Shown here piece by piece: positions 1-11,392 of a DNA stretch of 64,000 bases. The translations under genes were made by a program, and so were the position numbers. Below the pieces are notes generated by a model, which had not been told where the DNA came from, made no database searches, and worked only from the letters and a program-made list of their open reading frames with translations. Source of the stretch: Pratylenchus scribneri (taxonomy: Eukaryota > Nematoda > Chromadorea > Rhabditida > Pratylenchidae); contig JAQSEB010000090.1 of the NCBI GenBank assembly GCA_030063045.1, forward strand, positions 1,612,001-1,676,000, written 5' to 3'. How positions within the stretch are numbered: position 1 is the first letter of the stretch; every line of letters starts with the position of its first letter.

Positions 1-880
1 TTATCTTGGATTACAAATTACAAATAAATTGGAGAAACTACAAGGGGAATTAACAAGTCTATCGCTTGTCTTAGCAATGGGTTACCATAATAACAGATTT
101 CTCGTTAATTTTTCATATTTTGATATCCTACCCAGAATTCTCTCAGATTTTTTTGTTTATGCCAGATTTTTGCCAGTTTTTTAAATAATTTGACAGATTT
201 TAAAATTTTCAGTATAAAAATTAAAAAATTTTTACCCTGCGCGGCCATTTTTGGGTGAAAGAAAATTTTTTGCTGCTGCTATTTTTAGTTTTAAATTATT
301 TCTTGGATCAGAGTGAATTCCCTCACTAAAAATAAATCAAGTTAGAAATAATAACTAGAAAAATTTTATAAAAGCTTTTTAAACATTTTTAGTATTCCAT
401 GTTTTTGCCTAAATTTTGAAAATTTTTTCCCAATTTTTTCCATATTTTTATACCGTAAAACAGATTTTTGAATTTTGCAAATGGCAACATTGCTTAACAT
501 TTATTTATTTGTTCTTTGTTGACTTGGGAATTTTGCCGAAAGACAAATCATTAAATCATTTTGTATTTTTTTTATTTATGATATCAAAATTTATATTTAT
601 AAATTATTAAATTTCTACGTATATTCTATATTCAAACTGACTGCCAAATCTGATTCCAGAAACTGTATTTTTGGAATTGATGAACTAATATTGTTCAATT
701 CTTCATTTAATATGTTGCTGGTTGTATTTTGTGTTAATTGAAGACCAGTGAAAAAATGCAAGTTTATTAGGATAGACAATAATTTTGGTTTATAATTAAG
801 CGAAGATTTGGAATTTGATGACATAATGCTAAAAAAAGTAGAGAAAATAGGACAACTTCACAAAATGTCAATCATACAAA
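1..880. other. AT-rich stretch without a confident gene
   Basis: No convincing gene. The first ~110 bases on + can be read as an open exon fragment ending at a possible GT donor, which might be the tail of an exon entering the window. A 69-codon ORF on - (615-824) starts four bases after a good acceptor-like TTTTTTTAG, so it could be a first exon, but its composition is uninformative. Both are guesses. A stretch near 220-290 ('accctgcgcggccatttttg') resembles one at 47.80-47.85 kb, suggesting an old dispersed repeat. Confidence 0.3.
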
Positions 881-884
881 CCTA

Positions 885-1165
885 TTAACAATTTTTGATT
901 TCTAATATATCAAATACCGGTTTAGAAACTATAAAACATAAAAAAATTGTAGATCTCATCGAGACGCATCGAAAGGAATATAAATGTTAGGTTTTGACTA
1001 AAAATTAAAGTATTTAAAATCAAAAATTAGAAATATGATTTAAATAGTTTAAATTGCTAATTTTCAATTTAAACTAGGCAATTATATATGTCAAAAAACG
1101 CGTTTCGATGAGATCTAATAAATTGAAATAAGATTTACAGTGTCTATAAAACCGATTTCTGATTT
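885..1165. repeat. Foldback (palindromic MITE-like) element, copy 1
   Basis: The left arm (about 885-985, containing 'tagatctcatcgagacgcat') is complementary to the right arm (about 1080-1165, containing 'cgtttcgatgagatcta'). The outer ends also pair: 'gatttctaatatatcaaat' against 'gatttctgatttattag'. Arms are about 85-100 bp around a short centre. The same element occurs at 2.81-3.13 kb and 44.57-44.91 kb, with a single-arm relic at 9.32 kb. No transposase gene is visible inside, so it is probably non-autonomous. Confidence 0.7.
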
Positions 1166-1376
1166 ATTAGAATTCAAAACTTATAAATTGTTTAGGAATA
1201 GGCATTTTGTAACTTCTTATGGTTATAGGCATTTTGTGGATCGGTGGGAAATTGTTAGGAAAATGGAAATTGAGAATAAAGTTGTTTTGGAAACGGGAAT
1301 ATGGATTAATTCGAATTTGCGATTAAATCGTAAATTGGATGACCCGTCGATGATACTTCAGCATATTGGATTGTGA
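1140..1376 (+). CDS. Doubtful 78-codon ORF
   Basis: This open frame begins (GTG, not ATG) inside the right arm of the foldback element, so its first ten or so codons are repeat sequence. The rest has a fairly protein-like mix (W, R, D, E residues, a run such as 'DRWEIVRKMEIENKVV') but I recognise no family. It may be the relic of an exon captured next to the repeat, or chance. No splice partners were found. Confidence 0.2.
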   Translation: MSIKPISDLLEFKTYKLFRNRHFVTSYGYRHFVDRWEIVRKMEIENKVVLETGIWINSNLRLNRKLDDPSMILQHIGL

Positions 1377-2811
1377 TTGCGAGAAGATATCGATGGTTGA
1401 AAGCAAAACGGGTGATGGATGTGATTGAAGATTGAACTGATTTGGTGGATTATATCAGCGTATTTTATTTTTATTAAAATATTTGCTTAATTATTTCTAT
1501 TTATTAACATTTGATTTAGATTTCTATATAAAATGTAATTTTATGTTTTTTTAACACATTAATTTTTGAAGTTTTTAATATACCATATAAAAAAAATTAC
1601 AAAAACCTGCAAAAATCAGTCTTTAAATTAAACGGCTATGGTTAAATTAGGTTAACAATATTTAAACATATATTTAAATCCTAGTAGCCCGAATTTTGCG
1701 GCTATAATTTTGCAGTCTTACCAAAATATGAAAAAATTTATTCTACTTTAATTCATATTTTTGTGTATTTTTTACAGATAATTTAATTAATTAAATCCCC
1801 AAAAATGCTTGTTTCAAAATTAATTTAATGGCTACAAATTCTGTGTGCAATTATTTCTTTGAAAATTTCGCGAAACACAAAAATAATATAAAAGTTCTAT
1901 TGAAAAAGTTGTGCCCAAAAATGTACATAAATTTGTATTTGGTTGTTTGAATTGTTCTTCCCCATCCCATACAATTCTCTTTAGTCTTGAGTAATTTGTA
2001 TTTTATAGTCATCAGAAAAATAAAAATTTATGAAGAAAATCAACACAAATTTCCTTTGACTACAATTTTCACATGATGTGATTTCAAATTGTTGCCTAAA
2101 TTTTGTGCATTGGCCATTTTGGCCAATATCTTAAAAATCTTTTAAGTTTTAAGCTTTTAACAAAATATTTTTAATCGAATTAATCATTTTCTGTAGAGCA
2201 TTTTATTATAAAAATAATTAAATAATAAAAATAATAATTGACTATAAAATTATAAACCAAAAACGAAAAAAATTTTGGGCAATTTTTTGAAGCTATTTAT
2301 TCATATTTTTTGAAATTTATATAAATTAAGTCAATTAATTTTTTCTCTGATCAACTTATCCCAGTCAAGGCAAATATTATCAAATTTTTAAATTTGAAGC
2401 TAATATCCATTTTTAAAATTAATTTTGAGCAAAATTCTGGTGGTAAATTTGGTTTTTCCATTTTATATTAGAATTATTCAAACAAATTCATTTTCAATTA
2501 AAATTAATTAAAATGTAATTTTATTTTTTATTATAAAAAAAATTTTAGTTTTGGTTTCAAATTTGCTTCCAAATCATTAAAAATAATTTTTTTCTAGTTT
2601 AATTCATGACACAAAATAAATTGCGGCATTCTTCTGACTTCAAGTCACAACCCACAAAAAACAATTTTGCAAAAAATTCTTAAGTTGTGGTTAAAATAAA
2701 AAACAATTTACATGTCATGGTCATCTGTTTTATTTTGCTTTTCTATCTTATAGTTAAAAGATGCAAATAATTTATGGGAAATATTGAAAATGCCGAATAG
2801 ACTTGAAAATG
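1377..2811. other. Intergenic AT-rich DNA
   Basis: Around 80% A+T by eye with frequent stops in all frames. I see no exon, RNA gene or clear repeat apart from short poly-A/T tracts. Confidence 0.5.
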
Positions 2812-3135
2812 CCGAATAAAGTTTTTAACGGTTTTATCGGTTTAGTGGTTTGTCCTAGTCCCCTAAACCCTATACCCATTCGACAGAACTCGTCAAGACG
2901 CGTCGTTAGGGTATATATTTTGTCATGCTTTGATCAATAACTAAGGGTATTAAACCGTTTAAACCTTTTGTCAATTTTGGTTTAAAACCAAGTCAAAATT
3001 CATCAAACATTAAAGCATGACAAAATATATACCAATCGACGCGTCTTGATGGGATCTATCGAATGGGTATAGGATTTAGGGGTCTAGAAAAAATTACTAA
3101 ACCGTAAAAACCTATTATTACTTTATTCGGCATTT
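2812..3135. repeat. Foldback element, copy 2
   Basis: Long imperfect inverted repeat. The left arm runs from 'accctatacccattcgaca' through 'aagacgcgtcgttagggtat' and 'attttgtcatgctttgat'. The right arm carries the complements 'aaagcatgacaaaatatat', 'cgacgcgtcttgatgggat' and 'cgaatgggtataggattta'. Outside these, 'ggtttagtggtttgtc' pairs weakly with 'aaaattactaaaccg'. The central GACGCGTC-like motif and the GATCTxAT-type motif relate it to copies 1 and 3. Confidence 0.75.
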
Positions 3136-3679
3136 TTAATAATTTATTCGGCAAATTAAATAGTATCCAATAATTTATTACCAAATTTTATTAATAGTCT
3201 CATCTCGCTAGGAATATTAATTTTTTTATTTTTGTACACGCAAATTAATACTGAATTAATTTTGAGCATTAAAATTTGGCAAGTTCCCAAATTTCTTGAT
3301 AGATGAATTGGATCTCATTAAAATTTCTCTTTCTGGTTAAAAATTCCAAACATTTAATAAATTACATTTTTTTGTAAGCATAATTTTTTAATTTATTTTA
3401 AAATTTATTTTATAATATTCGTGTCTTTTCAGCTCATTTTTCTCAGATTTTATTCAAAAATTAATGTAAATTTATATAAAATTAATCAATTTATTTTATG
3501 AGATGCAAAATTTTTGAACTTTTTTTTAACAAAAATTTTCACCTTTTTAAATGGAATTTATTCTATTATTAACCGTCAAAATAAAGGTAATTTTTCTTTT
3601 TTGTTTACGAAAAACCCCATTTTATTACTATTTCTTTTATAAGCATAGTATTTATCATTTTTTAAAATTTAAAAAATCA
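3136..3679. other. Intergenic AT-rich DNA
   Basis: No supported feature until the SPRY fragment at about 3680. Confidence 0.4.
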
Positions 3680-3815
3680 TCCAATTATCCTCGCATCCTT
3701 TTTATCAAATATTATCCAAAAATTTATGTCTATGGTCTTTGAAGGCGATTCAATCCAACTGAATTTTGGAAAGGATGAATGGCAATTCAGAGAATTTAAA
3801 CATATCATTGAATAA
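3680..3815 (+). pseudogene. SPRY-domain C-terminal fragment, frameshifted
   Basis: The frame ending at the TAA at 3813-3815 reads 'GDSIQLNFGKDEWQFREF' and ends in 'HIIE', which matches the C-terminal end of the two SPRY proteins elsewhere in this window ('DDSIRANFGKEEWRFKKF' at 48.8 kb and 'ESISANFGKQKWDFEHF' at 45.6 kb). Just upstream, another frame reads 'YPKIYVYGL', matching the preceding 'FPA..' strand of the same domain, so a one-base shift near 3740 separates the parts. No upstream SPRY exons were found. I regard it as a decayed copy of the family. Confidence 0.6.
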
Positions 3816-4050
3816 AAATTCAAAAATTTAAGGAAAAATATTTAAATAAATACCCAAATTTATTTATGTTTTAATTTTAAATTTTCAACAATTCCTCTTT
3901 ATAACAATTCACTCAATGGAAAGATGGCAGAGTAAAAATGAAAGAAAAACATATATTTTATTCAAAAATTTAAAATACATTATATGATTTTAAGTCATTT
4001 ATTTTATGGATATTTTCATATGTAAATTTTGCTGCAATAAAAATTCATCA
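3816..4050. other. Downstream region of the 7TM gene
   Basis: AT-rich spacer between the SPRY fragment and the stop codon of the 7TM gene. It contains AATAAA-like hexamers on both strands but none can be assigned with confidence. Confidence 0.3.
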
Positions 4051-7000
4051 TTATATTTTAATCTCTCGTCCAATCCATCCATTCCTTGTTTTACCGCCGC
4101 CGCCGCTGTTTGTTTTCCTTTGTTGTTTATTCTTTTCAATTTTCCTGGCAATCACCAAGAAAATCCATGAATAAAAAATTGAACAAATGGACAATTCTAG
4201 GTTGAACATTGTCAAATCCAGCACGCCTACAAATTGACTCAAATTCTTTCCAGTTAACTTAATTTTTGGAATGGGGTAAAAATGTTAATTAATTTAAATT
4301 TTTAAAAAGAAACCAAAGTCAAGATCAAATTCACAATTGTTGGACAAATATTCAGGCAAATTTCAGTAATTATTGTAAATTTGACGACTCTATATTTCTT
4401 AAATAAATAAATCATTTAATTTATTTTTGAGTTTATTTACAATTTTCTTCGCCAATTCAGCATTAAGAATATAGAAGAAATAGAAACTTAAAATTAAATT
4501 GCAAATGCCATATGTCAGTTTGGAAACATTTTGTGGCATAAATTTGAATTTGGGCGCAATGCAAACCAACGGTGCACATTTCAGAGCTGTAAAATAAAAT
4601 TGGATTTTTCAAAATATGGAATTAATTTTTTGAAAAATTTAGAAAATAATAAAAAAAAATTTTGAAAATTTTTTAAATTTTTAGAAAAAATTTTAGAAAT
4701 TTTTTTGAGTATTAAATTTTTAATTTTTATATAAATTTTTTTTTAATAAAAGAGGCAAATTTACAAAATTAATTTTTTTTTCATTTTTAAAAGTTTTCTT
4801 GAAGATAAAATAAATATTTTCAAATTTTTGAAAGTAGAATTAAAAAAATAAAATTCCCTAAAATTTTCATCTAAATTTTAAAATATTTCAGATATATTAA
4901 AAATACATTTATGATTTTTTAAATTAATTTAATTTATAAGAAATTCAATTAATTTTTGAATAGCAAATAAAATTATTTTATTTATTTTTTACCTTCTTCC
5001 GGACGGAGAGGAAGTTCTGCAATGAAAAATGAAAAAGTGATGGAATAGAGGAAAATGGTAAGCAAAGTGATGATTAACAGAAAACATTTGGAATATTTTG
5101 GCAAGGTAAAAGGAAAGCGGAGGAAAATGATGCGTTCAATTGTGAGGAAAAGTGTGATGAATGGGCCAATGCTCTGATTATAATTTCCATTGAATGCAAA
5201 GATCCAAAAAAGTAATGTGAGTGATTTTGCTGGATCAAAAATGAAGAATACCTTTGTGAATATAATTTTATTTATTTTGACATCTAGACGAAAAAGGCAA
5301 TCCTTACGAATTTAAGCCTCAAAAAGGATCTTTTTGGGGTTTCAAGGGTGTTGAGGATGAACTTATCATCTATTTAATCATAGTTTATCTATGGGCAATC
5401 GATGTTTTGCAGAAAAATTTTAATTCCGTCTGTTTTCCGGAAAGTTTTAACCGGAATGAATTAAATCATAATTACGCCTGTTTTCCGTAAAGTTTTAACC
5501 GGAAAGAATTAATTCCGCCTGTTTTCCGGAAAGTTTTAACCGGAAAGAATTAAATCAAAATTACGTCTTTTTTCCGGAAAAATTTTAACCGGAAAGAATT
5601 AAATCATAATTCCGCCTGTTTTCCGGAAAGTTTTAACCGTAAAGAATTAATTCCGCCTAGTTTCCGGAAAGTTTTAACCGGAAAGAATTAATTCCGCCTA
5701 GTTTCCGGAAAGTTTTAACCGGAAAGAATTAATTCCGCCTAGTTTCCGGAAAGTTTTATCCAGAACGAATTAATTCCGCCTAGTTTCCGGAAAGTTTTAA
5801 CCGGAAAGAATTAATTCCGCCTGTTTTCCGGCAAGTTTTAACCGGAAAGAATTAATTCCGCCTAGTTTCCGGAAAGTTTTGACCGGAAAGAATTAATTCC
5901 GCCTAGTTTCCGGAAAGTTTTAACCGGAAAGAATTAATTCCGCCTTGTTTCCGGAAAGTTTTAAAAGGAAAGAATTAATTCCGCCTAGTTTCCGGAAAGT
6001 TTTAACCGGAAAGAATTAATTCCGCCTAGTTTCCGGAAAGTTTTATCCAGAACGAATTAATTCCGCCTAGTTTCCGGAAAGTTTTAACCGGAAAGAATTA
6101 ATTCCGCCTGTTTTCCGGCAAGTTTTAACCGGAAAGAATTAATTCCGCCTAGTTTCCGGAAAGTTTTATCCAGAACGAATTAATTCCGCCTAGTTTCCGG
6201 AAAGTTTTAACCGGAAAGAATTAATTCCGCCTAGTTTCCGGAAAGTTTTAAAAGGAAAGAATTAATTCCGCCTAGTTTCCGGAAAGTTTTAACAGGAAAG
6301 AATTAATTCCGCCTAGTTTCCGGAAAGTTTTATCCAGAACGAATTAATTCCGCCTAGTTTCCGGAAAGTTTTAACCGGAAAGAATTAATTCCGCCTAGTT
6401 TCCGGAAAGTTTTAACAGGAAAGAATTAATTCCGCCTAGTTTCCGGAAAGTTTTAACAGGAAAGAATTAATTCCGCCTAGTTTCCGGAAAGTTTTAATCG
6501 GAAAGAATTATTTCCGCCTAGTTTCCGGAAAGTTTTGACCGGAAAGAATTAATTCCGCCTAATTTCCGGAAAGTTTTGACTGGTAAGAATTAATTCCGCC
6601 TAGTTTCCGGAATGTTTTAATCGGAAAGAATTAAATCATAATTCCGCCTGTTTTCCTAAATGTTTTAATCGGAAAGAATTAATTCCGCTAGTTTTCCGGA
6701 ATTTAAAATACATGCCAAATTAATGTTCAACAAACTCGAAAACTACAGAAAGCAATTTAAGAAAAATAATTTCTCCAATTCGAAAGGAATGCCGAAAACT
6801 AATTTTTCATTCTCTTTCGTAACATTAAAAAAACTAACTTTATGAATGGAGGCCGGTAATGATGTTAAAATGCCGATTGAATGGAAAAAAAGGAAAAGTC
6901 GAAAAGTTGGTTGACTTTTTGTGCCAAATTTGCCTCCATAAATGTGTGAATAAAGTAATAAATTTATGAAGAGAATTAGTGCAATGGATTGGCAACACAG

Positions 7001-7129
7001 GATTGTGATATTTTCATATCGAGTGAATTGGCCGATCAATTGAGGTGATGGACTGGACAAATTCAAAATGGGAGTCCATAATAATGAGGATGAAGAAGAC
7101 ATTTCCTTGGGGCAGTAAAAGTGACTCAA
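4051..7129 (-). CDS. Serpentine 7TM chemoreceptor-like protein, 296 aa
   Basis: Spliced model on -: exons 7129-6839, 5251-4993, 4586-4441 and 4245-4051 (297 codons with stop, all phases compatible). Hydrophobic segments fall at about residues 40-62, 73-92, 101-130 (with 'FITLFLTIERIIFLRFPF', an ER motif at the end of TM3 as in several nematode chemoreceptor families), 140-160, 195-215 and 235-260. The C-terminal tail is basic and Gly-rich ('KTNSGGGGKTRNG'). About six membrane segments are obvious, so one is missed or lost. The family resembles sre/srbc-type receptors but I cannot place it. Intron 1 (5252-6838) is filled by a 41-bp minisatellite. The start may be the ATG at 7129 or ten codons later. 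Presumed role: plasma-membrane odorant or pheromone receptor. Confidence 0.7.
5410..6705. repeat. 41-bp minisatellite with TTCCGGAA core, about 31 units
   Basis: The unit consists of 'ttccgcctagtttccggaaa' followed by 'gttttaaccggaaagaatta' and a final a (41 bp; for example unit starts at 5651 and 5692). Units differ by small changes (ccgg to cagg or ccag, ctag to ctgt), and higher-order blocks recur, such as the 'atccagaacgaatt' variant at regular intervals, which implies multi-unit duplication. The whole array lies in intron 1 of the 7TM gene. Confidence 0.95.
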
Positions 7130-7612
7130 ATACTAAAATTTTAATTTTTATGGGAAAATATATATTGATGATTTCAATAGCAGTAGACTACTACATTTTT
7201 ATTATTCGTCAAATCACAGCCAGCAGATCTCACAGATCTCGTACAAAAAATTTTTTGTATTATTTTTATTCACGCAAATTAAAATTAAATTAATTTTAAG
7301 CAATAAAATTTGAGATATTCCAAAATTTCGTGACTGTGATGAATTTGCCCTTTTGTTAAATTGTTTATTACTTGGAAGTAATAAAAATTCATCTTATGAT
7401 TTATTTTGCTTCAAATTTTTAGCAAAAAAGTGCGATATAAAACTTCCCAAAAAATAAAAGAAATATGGATTTATTTCTTTATCGTTTACATAAGTGAAAT
7501 GAAGAGATTATATGTAAATATGTAAACAAAAATAGGATTATCCGGCAGCAAATCTTTCCCACATTTCCCACATTCTCCTTTCATTTAATTGCGCATTTTC
7601 CTTTCATTCCAT
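7130..7612. other. Spacer between 7TM gene and SKP1-like gene
   Basis: 5' flank of the 7TM gene and 3' flank of the SKP1-like gene, both on -. Only low-complexity AT sequence seen; an ORF on + here is the antisense of the 7TM exon. Confidence 0.4.
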
Positions 7613-9619
7613 TCAGTAATGGCACCAAACATTCAAGCGTCGAATTTCGTCCTTCTGCTCTTCGGTGAGATCATCATCAAGGCCGAAATTGTCGCGAAGT
7701 TCCTGCTCCGACATAACCTTGATCCGATCGGCCATAGTCATTGTGCCAAGAATGTACTAAATGAGTGAATTAAATGTGAATTAAGAATTTATTTTAATTA
7801 ATAAATAAAATTAGTCTTTCAAATATATTTTAGGCTATTAAATTTGTTCATTGGCAATATCTCAGCAATTTTTTTTATACTATTAAATAAATCTTTTATG
7901 CCATAATATTAATTTTATATCAAAATAATTGATTAAATAATTTGACAGTTAATTGCGGTCAAAAAATTAAAATATTTGAGCAATCATTTTGATATGTTCT
8001 ATAGAAAGAGATTAAAATGTAAATCAGAAATGTGAAACGATCTTCGATTAGCTTCGTTTGAGTCCAAAAAATTTTATACTTCTGAAAATTCGATTTGCAA
8101 TTTTTTGAAAAATTTTTGAAAATCTGAAATCATGATTTGTGATTTTTAAGAATTTTTTGATCCCTAATCGATTTTCGATTTTTTTTTTTGAGACATGGAT
8201 CCCATCCCTCTGGTCTAGATGATATGGGCAAATGTTGAGAATTCATGTGAAGGAAAAAATTAATTTGGAAAAACACTTTTATTAAAGTGGAAATAATTTT
8301 TTCGATTTTAATAATTTGATTTGAATCCTACCAGTGATTGGATGTCCATAAAGTCGGAAACATTCAACAATTCGGCATGAGTGGTGAAATCCAATTCCTT
8401 AATTTTTTTTAAAACATTAATTTTATTTTAAATATTTACATACATCAAAGAATTTCTTCTGGAAATCATTCAATGTAATTGGCTTTCGGTCACCATTCTC
8501 ATCCACCGCAATGTCGGATCGATCGATTTGCTGTTGTTCGACTGTAGAAAAATTTTAAAGTATAGAGAAGATTCATATATTAGTTATTTTTTATTTTAAA
8601 ATAATTTTATTGGTACTTATAATTTGCTAAATGAAGGAATTTTTATCTTTATTTTGTCCAATTTATACCAATCTTGGTAAGCAAATGCCAACATTTATCA
8701 TGATAAAAATGACAACAAAATCTTTATTTTGGGGTCCCGAAAAAATTATTTTATAATTTTCAAAAATAGTTTTTAGAAATTTTGGAGGCATAGAATTCGA
8801 ATCAGATATCCTTTTAGAATAATGAAATATTACTTAATAAAAGTATAAGTAATTGCAATGGTTCCTTTTTATATTTTCATGCTAAAAGTCCATGATACCA
8901 AGATGGCATGATATAATGAAAATGTCAGATCAGATTTGTGAAAAATTAAAAAATTTTAACTCACGGATTTGAGCTTCCAACCATTCGACGACAAATTTGA
9001 ATGTTTTCTTGGTGGCTTCTGGCACAGGACAGACCAATTCCGTGTCTTCATTCATTGTTGAATTCTAAAAAAATTGAATATAAAATTGTAAATTTAATTT
9101 ATCAATTTAGAATTTGTAAAATTAACTACTGCCAACATTTTCAAATTTGGACTTTGTAATGGCAAAAAATGTAGTAGAAAATGGGGGCCATATTCATGCT
9201 AAACATTCCAAATTACCTCTAAGTATTTATGTTATAATTAAAAATATCTTTTTATCTCATTTTTGTTGGCAATTTTTTTATTTTTTTTTACCTCAAAAAT
9301 AGTTTTTGATTCTACTAATAAATTAGAAACCGATTTTGGACCTAACAAGCCTTATACCATTTTATACAAGTTACATTTAGAAAAATTTGGACAAAAATGT
9401 AATTAATATCAGAGAAGAATTTACTTGGTACATGCTGAGGAAGTATTTGCTCAATGTCAACAATGCCACACGAACTTCCACAGTGCCGTCCTTCAGATCG
9501 CAACGGACCAAGCGGTTGTACATTGCCTCCGGAATCGAATGCGCAGGCGATTCAACTTCGGCCTTTTCTTTTGGTGAACCAGATTCTTTTGGCGAATCAA
9601 ATTTTGCAGAGTCAGACAT
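7613..9619 (-). CDS. SKP1-related protein (SCF ubiquitin ligase adaptor), 200 aa
   Basis: Five exons on -: 9619-9425, 9064-8965, 8541-8444, 8397-8332 and 7756-7613; 603 nt, in frame throughout, smallest intron 46 nt. After an unusual Ser/Pro/Lys/Glu-rich N-terminus ('FDSPKESGSPKEKAEVESP'), residues ~32-95 fit the Skp1 BTB/POZ fold ('VRCDLKDGTVEVRV', 'ATKKTFKFVVEWLEAQ'). Residues ~125-150 fit the helix before the dimerisation region ('HAELLNVSDFMDIQSL'). The C-terminus ('SEQELRDNFGLDDDLTEEQK' and 'VWCH') is the diagnostic Skp1 F-box-binding tail, compare 'EIRKTFNI.ND.T.EEE' and 'WC' in known Skp1. Skp1 links F-box proteins to cullin-1. The sequence is divergent, like the expanded SKR paralogues of nematodes. 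Confidence 0.88.
8030..8217. repeat. Possible MITE remnant in SKP1-like intron 4
   Basis: Within intron 4, sequence rich in 'cgattttcgattttt' motifs ends in 'gagacatggatcccatccct' followed by ctg. This resembles the ends of the elements at 14.7-15.1 and 62.12-62.37 kb, which also carry repeated TCGAAAATCGA-like motifs and (C/T)AGRGAT-type ends. The left end is unclear. Confidence 0.35.
9316..9370. repeat. Single-arm relic of the foldback element
   Basis: 'aataaattagaaaccgattt' and 'acctaacaagccttatacca' closely match the left arm of foldback copy 3 ('taatcagaaacctgtttta', 'accctacaaaccttatacca'). It sits in intron 1 of the SKP1-like gene. Confidence 0.5.
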
Positions 9620-10785
9620 TTTTGATTTTTGATAGTTGTGGTAAAGCAAAGAAAAGAGAATGATATGATAATCTTAAAAAAAGAATAAATAATATATTTA
9701 GAGGGGGTGAGTGCTTAAAACGATGAAATGATTTTAGCGTTTGAGCCTTATGTCAGTCAAAGTTGAGGGTAATAATATATATTTATAGGGTGATTTTGGG
9801 GAAGAAAAAATGGTCGTACCAAAAATAATTGTCAACTGAACGAAAAGTGCTGGTTTTGAAATATTTTGGACTTTTTTTGGTCAAATTTTTTTCGAATCTT
9901 CCTAAAATTTAAGGATAATAATTCTTTGTTTTGTTTTGATTGTGAAAAATCCTAGTTTTGAAATTTCCTAATGTGGAAAAATGGAAAAAATAATAAATAA
10001 ATGTTGTGATGGGTAGGAGTGATGTTTTGTTTGAATGAAGCCAAAAAATGGAAGTTTGCTTATTGATTGCTTTGTGACCTAGTTCCCAATGGCCATGGCC
10101 GCGCTCCACCCAAAGGGACAAAATAAAAACCTAACCATTGAAAACATTTAACAAAGAAATGCAATGAAATGAATCATTGCTAAAGTCATCATTATTTTAT
10201 AACCATTATGTGATTTTTAGAAGAAATTTTTGAGTTATTTTAATTCACAATTTATTAAAAGGGATGAATGGAAAATGGAAAAAAGGATGAATATCATTTT
10301 TGAAGTAAAATTTTAAATTAATGAATTAAAATAATGGAATTGTGGAAAAAGAATTATACAAATTAATCTGCGACTCATCAATGAGATTGACGATTTATTC
10401 AGTGAATGCACATGCACAGTAAATAAGGGGACACAAACACAATCCTAAGGACAAAGAGGACGGTAGATAATCTAAATGGGGGAAATCGGCAAAAATGCGC
10501 CGCCGTATCCTCCATTTTTCCATTCCATTGTTCATTCCATTCTTATTTTTTTGATCTACCCTTCTCAGCTTAATCAAATTATATTTCATAAATTCATTCT
10601 GCAACATTCATCAATCAAAAAAGCAGACAAATTCACCATTTTCCCAAGAAAAAAAAATTCCAAATTTTAATCCCCATTGGATGTCTCTTTGTGATTTTTG
10701 TCTTTCTTCACCTTGAATTGTCCGAAATCCTCTTCATATTTTTTAATTATAAAGATAAATTTATACAAAAATGCGCACTTGAAGC
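9620..10785. other. Upstream region of SKP1-like gene
   Basis: No supported exon. Short ORFs on both strands at 9.9-10.1 and 10.4-10.67 kb overlap each other and look like shadows. The stretch contains the presumed promoter of the SKP1-like gene; no motif could be singled out. Confidence 0.4.
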
Positions 10786-10789
10786 ATAA

Positions 10790-11285
10790 AATTCTGATTT
10801 TGTGTTTTTGTAAAATTTTTTTACCCAATTCTGATTTTTTGAGTTTTTGCCCTATTCTGATTTTTTGTGTTTTTGCCCAATTCTGATTTTTTGTGTTTTT
10901 GCCCAATTCTGATTTTTTATGTTTTTCCCAATTCTGATTTTTTGTGTTTTTGCCCAATTCTGATTTTTTGTGTTTTTGCCAAATTCTGATTTTTTATGTT
11001 TTTTCCCAATTCTGATTTTTTGTGTTTTTGCCCAATTCTGATTTTTTGTGTTTTTGCCAAATTCTGATTTTTTGTATTTATGCCCTATTCTGATTTTTGT
11101 GTTTTTGCTCAATTCTGTTTTGTATTTTTGCCCAATTTTGTGTTTTTGTAAAATTTTTTTACCCAATTCTGATTTTTTTTTGTGTTTTTGCCCTATTCTA
11201 ATTTTTTTGTGTTTTTATCCAATTCTGATTTTCTATGTTTTTTCTCAATTTTGATTTTTTGTGTTTTGCCCAAATTCAAATTTTT
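10790..11285. repeat. 26-bp minisatellite, about 19 units
   Basis: Unit 'ttctgattttttgtgttttt' plus 'gcccaa' (26 bp), with variants such as 'tttttacccaa' and a unit-level repeat of 'gtaaaatttttttacccaat' at 10.81 and 11.15 kb. ORFs on - across it ('KNQNWAKTQKIRIG' repeats) are products of the repeat, not evidence of a gene. It lies just 3' of the Cys-rich gene at 11.39 kb. Confidence 0.95.
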
Positions 11286-11392
11286 TGATTAAAAATGCTT
11301 TATTTTCAATATTAAATAAGATAAATTCATTGAATAATATTTTCATATGACATGCGGGATGCAATCCAATATTTCTTTCTTCAATTCTTAAT

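Noticed and set aside
5410..6705. CRISPR-like regular array
   Set aside because: Units are contiguous without unique spacers and the genome is eukaryotic; it is a minisatellite.
7045..7293. 82-codon ORF on +
   Set aside because: Antisense of the first 7TM exon.
9387..9663. Two ORFs on + over the SKP1-like first exon
   Set aside because: Shadows of the coding exon on -, which has clear family similarity and fitting splice phases.
10667..11254. ORFs encoding 'KNQNWAKTQKIRIG' repeats
   Set aside because: Products of the 26-bp minisatellite; no splice context and no other coding signal.
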